NCBI RefSeq assembly: GCF_014649735.1
Contig: NZ_BMTP01000002.1
Location: 365,697 to 429,696 of the forward strand
Source of the DNA: Streptomyces lavendofoliae
GTDB lineage: Bacteria > Actinomycetota > Actinomycetes > Streptomycetales > Streptomycetaceae
Direction: 5' to 3'
Length of the DNA: 64,000 bases
In this document: positions 52,704-60,849 of the stretch, one piece after another
How the letters are laid out: each line of letters opens with the position of its first letter
Position numbering within the stretch: position 1 is the first letter of the stretch
Made by a program: the position numbers and the translations under genes
The notes under the pieces: generated by a model
Told to the model about the DNA's origin: nothing
What the model saw: the letters and a program-made list of their open reading frames with translations, nothing else
The model's database searches: none

Positions 52704-53594
52704 TTATGCAGCTCCTTCAAGGGTGCGGCCGGTGCCGCGGTACTGCTCCCAGGTCCAGCCGAGCGTGCGGCGGGCCATGATGCCGACGGCGTGCCGCCGG
52801 TACTTCGCGGTGCCGCGTACGTCGTCGATCGGGTTGCAGGCCCCGGAGGCGAGCTCCGCGAACTGCTTGGCGATCGAGGGGGTGATGATCTTGCCGCTCT
52901 CCCAGAACCCGCCCTCTTCGAGCGCGGCGTTCAGGAACTCCTCGGCCTCCCTCGCCCGTACGGGCGTCGGAGCGGCCGAGCCGATGCCGGTCCGAACGGT
53001 CCGGGTCTCCGGGTGCAGCGCCAGACCGAACGCGCACACCGCGATCACCATCGCGTTGCGGGTACCCACCTTCGAGTACTGCTGCGGCCCGTCGGCCTTC
53101 TTGATGTGGACGGTCTTGATCAGCTCGTCCGGCTGGAGCGCGTTGCGCTTCACGCCCGTGTAGAACGCGTCGATCGGGATGAAGCGGGAGCCGCGCACGG
53201 ACTCCACCTCCACCTCGGCACCGGCCGCCAGCAGGGCGGGGTGCGCGTCGCCGGCCGGGGACGCCGTGCCCAGGTTGCCGCCGACACCGCCGCGGTTGCG
53301 GATCTGCGGCGAGGCCACGGTGTGGGAGGCGAGCGCCAGGCCGGGCAGCTCGGCCCGCAGGTGCTCCATGATCTGGGTGTACGGGACGGAGGCGCCCAGC
53401 CGGACGTTCTCCTCGCCGACCTCCCACTCGCGGAGCAGCTCGATGCGGTTCAGGTCCAGCAGGTACTCCGGCCGCCGGTGGTCGAAGTTGATCTCGACCA
53501 TGACATCGGTGCCACCCGCGATGGGCACAGCCGTGGGGTGCTCGGCCTTCGCGGCGAGCGCCTCCTCCCAGCTAGCGGGGCGAAGGAAGTCCAT
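52704..53594 (-). CDS. Xanthine dehydrogenase FAD-binding subunit
   Basis: A 296-residue FAD subunit. Typical motifs are VPIAGGTDVMVEINFDHRRPEYLLDL, RLGASVPYTQIM, and the second FAD loop NRGGVGGNLGTASPAGDAHPALLA. It lacks the CPYF...C cluster of the PaoB-like protein at 42.3 kb, so the two enzyme complexes are distinct. First gene of the xdh operon, with ATG 53594 behind AGAGAG; the divergent pucR-like gene lies 350 bases away. Confidence 0.9.
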   Translation of the reverse strand: MDFLRPASWEEALAAKAEHPTAVPIAGGTDVMVEINFDHRRPEYLLDLNRIELLREWEVGEENVRLGASVPYTQIMEHLRAELPGLALASHTVASPQIRNRGGVGGNLGTASPAGDAHPALLAAGAEVEVESVRGSRFIPIDAFYTGVKRNALQPDELIKTVHIKKADGPQQYSKVGTRNAMVIAVCAFGLALHPETRTVRTGIGSAAPTPVRAREAEEFLNAALEEGGFWESGKIITPSIAKQFAELASGACNPIDDVRGTAKYRRHAVGIMARRTLGWTWEQYRGTGRTLEGAA

Positions 53595-53944
53595 GAGTGG
53601 CTCTCTTCTACGTGATCCGGTGATCACTGGTCCGGCGGTGGGTGATCGTGGAGATCGACTCGTTCCGGGTGCCGCGTGATCAGTTGGTTCGCTGGGGCTC
53701 GGGGGACGGCCGGCCCACGTCTTCATGTTCATGTGCTGTTAACGCGTCGTGGCCCAAGTACACCCAGCGGTGCTCCGCCCGGTGCAGTCACCGAAACCAT
53801 GAAGGAGTTGGCCGGTCGCCCGCCGAGTCTTGTAGATTCGAACGAAAGAGGTGGAGCAGTAACCTCGCCGTTTCCCCCTGGAAACGGTGGCCACAGCTCA
53901 CCGGCAACAACGAGACACCCACGAGACAGATCGGCGGCGATCAC
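53595..53944. promoter_or_regulatory. Divergent control region between xdh operon and pucR-like gene
   Basis: 350 bases with no gene. The stretch at 53830-53862 is A/T-richer (CTTGTAGATTCGAACGAAAG) and contains TTCGAA and a spaced TTCG/CGAA pair; it is the best candidate for a PucR binding site or promoter. GTGATCCGGTGATCACT near 53611-53628 is a second, repeated GTGATC motif close to the xdh start. Confidence 0.4.
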
Positions 53945-55669
53945 ATGCGGCTGCGCGCACTGCTGGAAACCGATGCGCTGGGGCTGCGGCTGCTCGGCGG
54001 CGAGGACGAGCTCGACCGTACGGTCCGCGGCGTCATGACTACGGACCTGCGGGACCCGAGCAGGTACCTGTCCGGCGGAGAGCTGGTGCTCACCGGCCTC
54101 GCCTGGCGGCGGGACTCGGACGACTCCGAGCCCTTCGTCCGCATCCTGGCGAGCGCCGGGGTGGCGGGGCTGGCGGCCGGTGAGGCGGAGCTGGGGGCGA
54201 TCCCGGACGATCTGGTCCAGGCGTGTTTGCGCCACCGGCTCCCGCTGTTCGCAGTGCACGAATCTGTTGCGTTCGCAACGATCACCGAGCACGTCGTTCG
54301 ACAGGTGTCGGGTGAGCGGGCGGGCGACCTCGCGGCGGTCGTGGATCGGCACAGACGGCTGATGACCTCCGGCCCGGCCGGCGGCGGACCGGAGGTGGTC
54401 CTCGACCTCCTCGGCTCCGACCTGGACCTTCGTGCCTGGGTGCTGTCACCGACCGGACGCCGGGTCGCCGGGTCGGGTACGCCGCTGCCCCCCGAGATCG
54501 GTGCCGCCCTGGCCGGTGAACACCTGGCGGCCACGCGCTCCGGGCGGCGCGGGCCGCACCGGGCGGTCGTCCGGGGCCTGACGTACTCGCTCTTCCCGAT
54601 CCGTAACACCGGGCGCGGAGCCGCCCCCGCCGCGCGGGACGTCCGCGAGAGCGTGCTGTCCGACTGGCTGCTGGCCGTCGAGGCGGACGCCGGCGACTGG
54701 CCGGCCGCCCGGCTGGACCTGCTCCAGGGCGTCACCCAGCTGATCGCGGTGGAGCGGGACCGGCGGGACGCGGCGCGCACGGTGCGGCGCCGGCTGGCCC
54801 AGGAGGTCCTGGAGCTGGTGCAGACGGGCGCCGCCCCCGCCGAGATCGCCGCGCGTCTGCGGGTGGCCGCCCCGGTGCTGTTGCCGGGGCTCGGCACGGC
54901 GCCGCACTGGCAGGTCGTGGTGGCGCGGGTCGAGTGGGGCGAGGGCGGTACGGGCGCGCCGGGCATCGAGGCCGGACCGGTGGCGCAGTCGCTGCTGGAG
55001 GAGATCCTGGTCGACCCCGCGACGGCCGGGCCCGACTCGGCCGACCGTATCGCGGTGGCCCACACCGGGGACGAGGCCATCGCCCTGGTGCCGCTGCCGG
55101 CGGTGCCGGACGCGGACGAGGACGGTGCGGCGGAGGACGGCGAGGCGGGGCCCGCCGCGGACGGTGCCGTCGCCGGACTGCACGCGGACGCCCTGCTGTC
55201 CGCCGTGCGGGGCCCCTTGTCGGCGGGGCTCGCGGACGACGGGCGCCTCACCCTGGGCGTGAGCGCCGCCGTGCATTCGGCCGAGGGGCTGCGCGGCGCC
55301 CTGGAGGAGGCGCGGCACGCCCGGCGGGTGGCGGCGGCGCGGCCGGGGCGGGTGTGCGCGGCGGGGCACCACGAGCTGGCGTCGCACGTGCTGCTGCTGC
55401 CGTTCGTGCCGGACGACGTCCGGCGGGCGTTCACGGCCCGGCTGCTGGACCCGCTGCGCGACTACGACCGGCGGCACCGGGCGGAGCTGATCCCGACGCT
55501 GGAGGCGTTCCTCGACTGCGACGGCTCCTGGACCCGCTGCGCCGGCCGGCTGCACCTGCACGTCAACACACTGCGGTACCGGGTGGGCCGGATCGAGCAG
55601 CTGACGGGGCGTGACCTGTCGCGGCTGGAGGACAAGCTGGACTTCTTCCTGGCCCTGCGCATGTCCTGA
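53945..55669 (+). CDS. PucR-family purine catabolism regulator
   Basis: A 574-residue activator or repressor. The N-terminal PucR-like domain (LETDALGLRLLGGEDELDRTVRGVMTTDLRDPSRYLSGGELVLTGLAW, about 7-125) senses purine status, a central GGDEF-like or linker region follows, and the C terminus carries the PucR HTH (LIPTLEAFLDCDGSWTRCAGRLHLHVNTLRYRVGRIEQLTG, about 515-560). Divergent orientation from the xanthine dehydrogenase operon points to it as the target. ATG 53945 has only a weak GGCGGCGA upstream. Confidence 0.88.
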   Translation: MRLRALLETDALGLRLLGGEDELDRTVRGVMTTDLRDPSRYLSGGELVLTGLAWRRDSDDSEPFVRILASAGVAGLAAGEAELGAIPDDLVQACLRHRLPLFAVHESVAFATITEHVVRQVSGERAGDLAAVVDRHRRLMTSGPAGGGPEVVLDLLGSDLDLRAWVLSPTGRRVAGSGTPLPPEIGAALAGEHLAATRSGRRGPHRAVVRGLTYSLFPIRNTGRGAAPAARDVRESVLSDWLLAVEADAGDWPAARLDLLQGVTQLIAVERDRRDAARTVRRRLAQEVLELVQTGAAPAEIAARLRVAAPVLLPGLGTAPHWQVVVARVEWGEGGTGAPGIEAGPVAQSLLEEILVDPATAGPDSADRIAVAHTGDEAIALVPLPAVPDADEDGAAEDGEAGPAADGAVAGLHADALLSAVRGPLSAGLADDGRLTLGVSAAVHSAEGLRGALEEARHARRVAAARPGRVCAAGHHELASHVLLLPFVPDDVRRAFTARLLDPLRDYDRRHRAELIPTLEAFLDCDGSWTRCAGRLHLHVNTLRYRVGRIEQLTGRDLSRLEDKLDFFLALRMS

Positions 55670-55708
55670 CGTAACGTCACCGTATTCGACGAGAGTGAGC
55701 ACCACGTG

Positions 55709-56782
55709 ATGTCCGGACAAATGGACAGCCGGTCCGACGGCCGGTCCGACGGCCGGTCCGACACCGGTTCCGACGGCCGGTCCGACGGCCGGTCCGACGG
55801 CCGGTCCGACGGCCGGGCGGCCAACCGGGCGGGCGACCGGGCCGGCACCCGGACCGACCCCTCCGCGGGCTCGGAGCCGGGACCGCGCGCGGACGCCCCC
55901 GCGGACCCCCTGCGCGGCGACTGCGCCAACTGCTTCGGCCTGTGCTGCGTCGCCCTGCCCTTCGCCGCCTCCGCGGACTTCGCGGTCGACAAGCCCGCCG
56001 GCACGCCGTGCGGCAACCTGGCCGCCGACTTCCGCTGCGGCATCCACGAAAGGCTGCGCGACCGGGGCTTCAACGGCTGCACCGTGTACGACTGCTTCGG
56101 CGCCGGCCAGAAGGTCTCGCAGGTCACCTTCGGCGGCCGGGACTGGCGCCGCGACCCGCGGACGGCGCGGCGGATGTTCGCCGCGTTCCCGGTCGTACGA
56201 CACCTGCACGAACTGCTCGCGTACCTCACCGAGGTACTGGAGCTGGAGCCCGCGCGCCCGCTGCACGGCGAGGCGCGGCGCGTCCTCGACGAGACCGAAC
56301 GGCTCACCCTCCTGCCCCCGGAGGAGCTCGGGACCCTGGACCTGGACGCGCACCGCCGGCTCGTCGGCGAGCTGCTGTCACGGGCGGGCGAGCTGGTCCG
56401 GGCGGGCGTTCCCGGCGCCCGGGGCGGGAAGAAGAACCGCCGCGGCGCCGATCTCATGGGGGCCCGCCTGACCGGTGCGGACCTGCGGGGGGCGAGCCTG
56501 CGCGGCGCGTACCTCATCGCGGCCGACCTCACCGGCGCGGACCTGCGCGAGGCGGACCTGCTCGGTGCCGACCTGCGCGACGCGCGGCTCGCGGGCGCCG
56601 ACCTCACCGGGGCGCTGTTCCTCACCCAGCCGCAGCTGAACGCCGCCCGCGGCGACACCCGCACGGTCCTGCCCGCGCGCCTCACCCGCCCCGCGCACTG
56701 GGCGGCCGCCGCCCCGGCCCGTCAGCGGGCCCGCCGGCCGGCCGGCGTCACCGGGCCCACGGCGACCAGGCGCGCGAAGTAG
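55709..56782 (+). CDS. Cys-rich pentapeptide-repeat protein with GRSD N-terminal repeats
   Basis: A 357-residue composite protein. Residues about 7-34 are seven tandem four-residue units (GRSD, once SRSD, once TGSD). Residues 70-135 hold a cluster of eight Cys (CANCFGLCC, CGNL...RCGIH, GCTVYDCFG), resembling metal-chelating YkgJ-like domains. Residues 250-310 are about ten pentapeptide repeats (GADLMGARLTGADLRGASLRGAYLIAADL...), which fold as a right-handed beta-helix. Pentapeptide proteins of this class sometimes mimic DNA to protect gyrase. ATG 55709 is preceded by a GTG. It converges on the lasso genes and overlaps lasB2 by 61 bases. Confidence 0.85.
   Translation: MSGQMDSRSDGRSDGRSDTGSDGRSDGRSDGRSDGRAANRAGDRAGTRTDPSAGSEPGPRADAPADPLRGDCANCFGLCCVALPFAASADFAVDKPAGTPCGNLAADFRCGIHERLRDRGFNGCTVYDCFGAGQKVSQVTFGGRDWRRDPRTARRMFAAFPVVRHLHELLAYLTEVLELEPARPLHGEARRVLDETERLTLLPPEELGTLDLDAHRRLVGELLSRAGELVRAGVPGARGGKKNRRGADLMGARLTGADLRGASLRGAYLIAADLTGADLREADLLGADLRDARLAGADLTGALFLTQPQLNAARGDTRTVLPARLTRPAHWAAAAPARQRARRPAGVTGPTATRRAK
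55727..55810. repeat. Seven tandem 12-bp units encoding GRSD
   Basis: GGCCGGTCCGAC repeats seven times without gaps, with variants AGCCGGTCCGAC (first) and ACCGGTTCCGAC (fourth). Near-identity at the DNA level means recent expansion by slippage; copy number may differ between strains, changing protein length in steps of four residues. Confidence 0.85.
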
Positions 56783-57165
56783 GAGTCGGGCAGCGGTTCG
56801 CCGACCGGGCGGCCCTCCGCCTCGATCCAGGCGTGCGCGTTGAAGGGCGGCACCACGCTCACCCCCGTGCACCACGTCGGCCATGTGCCGGTGAGCCGGC
56901 ACAGCAGCGCCGCGCCCAGCGAGCGGGGCAGGCAGCCGCGCGGCCCGGCGCAGCGCAGGCTCACCGCGCACACGGCGTCGCGGGCGGCCTGCGCCCGGCC
57001 GGCGGTGGCGGGGCGCGCGCCGCGCCGGACGAACTCCAGCACGGCCCGGATGCGGCGCGGCGGGAGCAGCGACAGCAGGACGGCGGGCACCAGGACCAGC
57101 CTGGCGGCGAGCCGGCGGGGGAAGGGCACGCCCGTGGGGATGTCCAGGGCGCTGGGCGTGGTCAC
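56722..57165 (-). CDS. Lasso peptide leader peptidase (B2 protein)
   Basis: A 147-residue transglutaminase-like cysteine protease. The catalytic Cys is C78 in RCAGPRGCLPRSLGAALL and the His is H111 in PPFNAHAWIEAEGRPVGEP, both in the B2 consensus; the third acid is less certain because the usual Asp position reads Gly-Glu. The B2 enzyme cleaves the leader after the conserved Thr-Gly of the precursor. The start codon overlaps the B1 gene stop (ATGA at 57162-57165). Its 3' end overlaps the convergent pentapeptide-repeat gene. Confidence 0.9.
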   Translation of the reverse strand: MTTPSALDIPTGVPFPRRLAARLVLVPAVLLSLLPPRRIRAVLEFVRRGARPATAGRAQAARDAVCAVSLRCAGPRGCLPRSLGAALLCRLTGTWPTWCTGVSVVPPFNAHAWIEAEGRPVGEPLPDSYFARLVAVGPVTPAGRRAR

Positions 57166-57416
57166 GCGGCCAGCCCCGAGGCGCGCAGTTCGGCCACCAG
57201 CGCGGCGACGTCCGCCTCGGCCGCGGCCCGGTCGATGTCGTACGCGCCGGTGAGCGCGTCGGCGGCGGCCGTCTCGTCACCGCTCTCCATGAGCACGCGG
57301 ACGATCAGTGTGGCGGTGGGGTTCAGCTCCCAGTACTGCCCGTTGCGCTGGTCGAGGAGGACGGTGCCGTATCCGGTTTCCGCGGTGGAGACGTCGGCTC
57401 CGAATCGCAGTGCCAT
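57162..57416 (-). CDS. Lasso peptide leader-recognition protein (B1, PqqD/RRE type)
   Basis: An 84-residue RiPP recognition element. GYGTVLLDQRNGQYWELNPTATLIVRVLMESGDETAAADALTGAYDIDRAAAEADVAALVAEL matches the PqqD winged-helix pattern. It binds the leader YxxPxLxxxGxF motif and delivers the precursor to the B2 protease and C cyclase. ATG 57416 lies 94 bases inside the cyclase gene; GGAAGGGAAAG just upstream is a strong ribosome site. Confidence 0.9.
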   Translation of the reverse strand: MALRFGADVSTAETGYGTVLLDQRNGQYWELNPTATLIVRVLMESGDETAAADALTGAYDIDRAAAEADVAALVAELRASGLAA

Positions 57417-59272
57417 GGTGCTTTCCCTTCCGTCGTGGGCGCCGTGCGGAGCGCGAGGCCGCGCAGCCAGACCTCGCAGGAGATCGTCGAGTAGAGGATG
57501 GCGTCGCGCAGCCCCGGCGCGGACGGCCGGCGGGCGAGCCGGCGCAGCGCCTCGCCGTCCACCAGGCCGAGCCGTGCCAGGTGGGAGTCCTCCCACAGTT
57601 CGGCCAGGTCCGCGCGGTGCTGCCGCAGCCCGTCGGCGGCGTCCATGGAGGCGGCGGCCTTGTTGGTGCGGCGCAGGCAGACGTCCGGCACGATGCCGCG
57701 CATGGCGGCGCCGAGCAGCGGTTTGTACGCCCAGGGCGTGACGCGTTCCTCGGGGCGGACCGCGAGACACGCCTCGATCACCCGGTCGTCGAGGAACGGC
57801 GAGGCCATCGGCACCCCGGCCCGGGCGGCCATCCGGTCCCACTGCCGGATGATCCTGGTGCAGGAGCGGATCTGTTCCAGGTCGGCGTGCATGCCCCGGT
57901 CCGGGTGCAGCGGTTCCGCGCTCGCCGCCGCCTCCCGCAGGGCCCGCCGCGCCGTCCGGGCCGCGTCGGGGGTCACCCAGTCGAACAGCCGCGGGGGGAC
58001 GCCCCAGCCCAGGCCGCAGGTGACCGACTTCGGCAGCGGGTCGTGCAGGTGCCCGGCCTCGTCGGCGAGCCACCTCCCGTAGGGGCGGGAGTCGGCCAGC
58101 GCGCCGAGGGTTCCGCCGAGCGGCCACTGCCACAGGGCGCGGAACCCGCGCAGCTGCCGGAGGGCGAACAGCGGGCGCCGGCGGGCCAGCCGGTGATAGT
58201 AGGCCTCGGAGCACCAGGCGACGTGGTCGCCGCCGATCCCGGTCAGGTGCAGGCGGCTGCCCCGTTCGGCCATCGCGGGCAGGTGGTGCAGGACCCGCGA
58301 GCGGTCCATGACGCCGATGGTGGGTTCGTCCAGCAGGTCGTCGATGGACAGCAGTCCCGTGTAGACGAGCGGTGAGGCGTCGGCGTCCCACACGACGTGT
58401 TCGGTGTCGGGCAGGAAGCGGGCGGCCTGTTCGGCCCACTGGAGGTCGGTGTCGGCGGGGTCGCGCCCGGGCCAGGTGCTGGCCACCACGCGGGCGGGTG
58501 AGCGGTCGGCGAGGAAGCAGATCGTCGTGGAGTCCAGTCCGCCGGACAGGTCGCAGCTGACCGTGCCGCCCGCGCGGGTACGGGCGTCGACGGCCTGGAT
58601 CAGGGTTTCGCGGACCCGCGGCGCCCCCGCGGCGAGCGTCCGGTCCGGCTCCGGGGGCGTCCACCACCGCGAGTGACGCACGGTGCGCCCGTCGGGGCCG
58701 ACGACGAGAGCCTCGCCGGGCGGTACGGCGGTGACGCCGCGCCACATCGGCGCCTCGCCCAGCGGGTGGGGCACGGGCCACAACAGCCGTACGGCGAGCT
58801 GCTCCTCGTCCGGCGCGAGGCCCAGCGCCTCGGCGAGCACGTCGGCGCGGGTGGCGGCCACCGGCACGCCGTCGATCAGGGTGTGGAAGACCAGCCGGAG
58901 CCCGGACGCGGTGCCCTGCGCCCTGAGCCGGCCGTCGAGCGTGGCCAGGAGGTGGAAGCTGCCGGGGAGGGTGCGGGCCGGCGCGTCGAGCTGGGCGATG
59001 TCCCGCAGCCGCGCGGCGTGGCGGTGCAGTTCGTCGTGGTCGACGGTGTGGCAGCCGATGAGGGCGAGGACGGTGGAGCCCGCGCGGGCGGTCACCATCT
59101 CGTCGTCCCGCCAGTGGCCGACCAGCCAGGGTCGGCCCGAGGGGTGCGGAAGCGTGCGGGTACCGGGGCGGGCGAAGAACCGGGCCACGGTGGCCGCGGC
59201 GTCGAGGTCTGGGAAGACCGCGACATGCGCGTCACCGGGGCCCGGCCCCGCACTTGCGTGCGCTTCAGTCAT
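57323..59272 (-). CDS. Lasso peptide macrolactam synthetase (C protein, asparagine synthase-like)
   Basis: A 649-residue ATP-dependent cyclase. The N-terminal glutaminase-like part (1-205) lacks a catalytic Cys1, and the ATP-pyrophosphatase loop is SGGLDST at about 243-249, followed by TGIGGDHVAW and PFLDDRVIEACLAV. It adenylates the Asp side chain and closes the ring onto the freed N terminus. The frame runs 94 bases into lasB1, so the last 31 residues (Ser/Thr/Pro-rich) are probably non-homologous extension. ATG 59272 is 25 bases after the precursor gene. Confidence 0.9.
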   Translation of the reverse strand: MTEAHASAGPGPGDAHVAVFPDLDAAATVARFFARPGTRTLPHPSGRPWLVGHWRDDEMVTARAGSTVLALIGCHTVDHDELHRHAARLRDIAQLDAPARTLPGSFHLLATLDGRLRAQGTASGLRLVFHTLIDGVPVAATRADVLAEALGLAPDEEQLAVRLLWPVPHPLGEAPMWRGVTAVPPGEALVVGPDGRTVRHSRWWTPPEPDRTLAAGAPRVRETLIQAVDARTRAGGTVSCDLSGGLDSTTICFLADRSPARVVASTWPGRDPADTDLQWAEQAARFLPDTEHVVWDADASPLVYTGLLSIDDLLDEPTIGVMDRSRVLHHLPAMAERGSRLHLTGIGGDHVAWCSEAYYHRLARRRPLFALRQLRGFRALWQWPLGGTLGALADSRPYGRWLADEAGHLHDPLPKSVTCGLGWGVPPRLFDWVTPDAARTARRALREAAASAEPLHPDRGMHADLEQIRSCTRIIRQWDRMAARAGVPMASPFLDDRVIEACLAVRPEERVTPWAYKPLLGAAMRGIVPDVCLRRTNKAAASMDAADGLRQHRADLAELWEDSHLARLGLVDGEALRRLARRPSAPGLRDAILYSTISCEVWLRGLALRTAPTTEGKAPWHCDSEPTSPPRKPDTAPSSSTSATGSTGS

Positions 59273-59297
59273 GAGACCGATGGATCCCCGCCGGCCG

Positions 59298-59408
59298 TCA
59301 GTTCTTGCTCAGGATGAGGCGGTCGTTGCCGGAGAACCGCAGGAGCCCGGTGTGCTTGCGGAACGATCCGAGCCGGACGAGCGTCGGCGCCTCGTAGGCC
59401 TTCTTCAT
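59298..59408 (-). CDS. Citrulassin-like lasso precursor peptide
   Basis: A 36-residue precursor. The leader (1-21) has Tyr5-x-x-Pro8-x-Leu10-x3-Gly14-x-Phe16-x3-Thr20, the recognition pattern for B1, with Thr in the penultimate position. The predicted core is LLRFSGNDRLILSKN (15 residues): Leu1 would be joined to Asp8 to give an 8-residue ring, with LRSKN-side tail threaded. Citrulassin A has core LLGLAGNDRLVLSKN, whose Arg9 is deiminated to citrulline by an unlinked peptidylarginine deiminase; the shared GNDRLxLSKN suggests the same fate. GGAGACG lies before ATG 59408. Confidence 0.9.
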   Translation of the reverse strand: MKKAYEAPTLVRLGSFRKHTGLLRFSGNDRLILSKN

Positions 59409-59466
59409 GACGTCTCCTTCGCTTGGTTCGCCACTCGCCCTGTGTTGGCGGGTGACCGTGCTTCGG

Positions 59467-59497
59467 AAGGTAGACGCGGTCGAGGGGGATACCGCAA
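59467..59497 (-). promoter_or_regulatory. Candidate promoter of the lasso precursor
   Basis: On the minus strand TTGCGG (59492-59497) and TCTACC (59469-59474) are 17 bases apart, about 60 bases before the precursor start. The -35 match is fair, the -10 weak. The surrounding 59409-60004 gap (596 bases) has no gene otherwise; an A/T-rich island at 59500-59545 may matter too. Confidence 0.3.
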
Positions 59498-59909
59498 CAG
59501 GTGATCGGCTGCTCATACCGTATGACTTTCTATGGAATTCCATGCCGACCGACCGGTTAACAGAAGGCCGGTTTCGCCGGTCCCCAAAACGACGCCCTCG
59601 CCCGGTGGCGGGCAGCGAAACGTTTCCATCAGCGCTCTTCCCGGTGCGTGGATTCACCGTTCCGGAAAACCGCTCGACCGCGGGTTGCGTCGGCGCCCGG
59701 CGTGACCGGCGCCGGCCGCACGCCCTCACCGTGCCTCACCCCCGCCCGGCGAGCGCCCGCGCGAACTCCCGTGTCGTCATCGGCCGTTGGCCCCGGCACC
59801 CGGTACCACCGCGGCCGGGACGTGGGCCTTCACTCGTTCGTGTGGAGCGGTGGCGGGCGCCGGAGGCCGCCCGGGGCCCCCGTGCCCCGCCGCCCCACGG
59901 CGGGTGATT

Positions 59910-59923
59910 GTGAATCAATTCAC
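59910..59923. promoter_or_regulatory. Palindrome GTGAAT-CA-ATTCAC
   Basis: A perfect 14-base inverted repeat with 2-base centre lies 82 bases before the TPR-like gene. It is the only A/T-rich symmetric site in this part of the gap. Probably an operator; the cognate protein is unknown. Confidence 0.45.
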
Positions 59924-60004
59924 CTGGCCCTCTTGGCCGGGAGTCGGTTCCGTGCTGAGATGCATCGGACTCAACAGCTCGATGGCGCGCTCGGGGAGGG
60001 CAAT

Positions 60005-60781
60005 GTGGCGCATACCGCCATGTCTGGTTCCGGAACGACCGCAAGCGACGATCCCCTCCAGACCGCGGTATGGCGGCTGCGCTCACGCGGCTGCTGGAGC
60101 GACGCGGCGGCCCTGCTCGCGCCCGGCGCGGCCGACCCGGCGGTCGCCCTGCAACGCGCGTCCCTGCTGATCGAGCGGTGCCTCTACACCGAGCAGGGCT
60201 GGGCCGAGGCCGAGGACGCCCTGCGCGCGGCCGAGGCGATCGCCCAGGAGGACGACGAGCGCGGCGCCGCCGCCTGTGAACGCGGCCACCTCGCCTACGC
60301 GTCGACCCTGCTGGGCGTGCGGGACCGGGCCGACGAGGCGCGGGCGGCGCTCGGCCGGGCCGCCGCGCTCATCGCCCCGTCCGCGCCCGGCCGCCCGCTG
60401 CTGGACTACCGGCGGGGGCTGGTCGCCCAGAACCTCGGCGACTCCCCGCAGGCCGCCCGCGCCGCGTACCACCGCGCCCACGCGGGCGCCACCGCCCAGG
60501 GGGACGCCCTGCTGCTGTCCGCCACCTGGCGGCACCTGGCCGGGCTGGCCCTGCACGACGGTGACACGGCGCAGGCCCGGCACGGCTTCGCCGAGTCGCT
60601 GCGGCTGCGCGAGGAGCTCGGCTACCTCGTCGGTACGGCTCCGGCGCTGGTGGCCCTGGCCGACACCGAACCCGAACCGGAGGCGACGCGGCTGCGGGCG
60701 GAGGCCCGGCGGCTGTTCCAGCTGCTCGGCGGCGTACCGACGTGGCTGGCCGCCCGGCTGGCGCCACCGGCCGCCGCCTGA
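60005..60781 (+). CDS. TPR-like helical repeat protein
   Basis: A 258-residue Ala-rich all-helical protein. Repeated 34-36-residue helix pairs (AEAEDALRAAEAIAQEDDERGAAACERGHLAYAS; LLDYRRGLVAQNLGDSPQAARAAYHRAHAGATAQGD; ATWRHLAGLALHDGDTAQARHGFAESLRLREELG) are TPR-like. It is likely a soluble scaffold or regulator-type protein. GTG 60005 with GGGGAGGG 5 bases before is preferred; ATG 60020 is possible. No partner gene adjoins it on the same strand. Function unknown. Confidence 0.7.
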   Translation: MAHTAMSGSGTTASDDPLQTAVWRLRSRGCWSDAAALLAPGAADPAVALQRASLLIERCLYTEQGWAEAEDALRAAEAIAQEDDERGAAACERGHLAYASTLLGVRDRADEARAALGRAAALIAPSAPGRPLLDYRRGLVAQNLGDSPQAARAAYHRAHAGATAQGDALLLSATWRHLAGLALHDGDTAQARHGFAESLRLREELGYLVGTAPALVALADTEPEPEATRLRAEARRLFQLLGGVPTWLAARLAPPAAA

Positions 60782-60782
60782 G

Positions 60783-60839
60783 ACCACCCGCGGGGGCCGC
60801 CACCACCCGCGGGACCACCACCTGGAACCACCCCGCGGG
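60783..60839. repeat. Three short direct repeats between convergent genes
   Basis: ACCACCCGCGGG at 60783-60794 and 60802-60813, with a third copy carrying one extra C at 60827-60839. The CCGCGG cores are self-complementary and may help terminate both converging transcripts. Confidence 0.45.
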
Positions 60840-60849
60840 GGCCGCCGCC

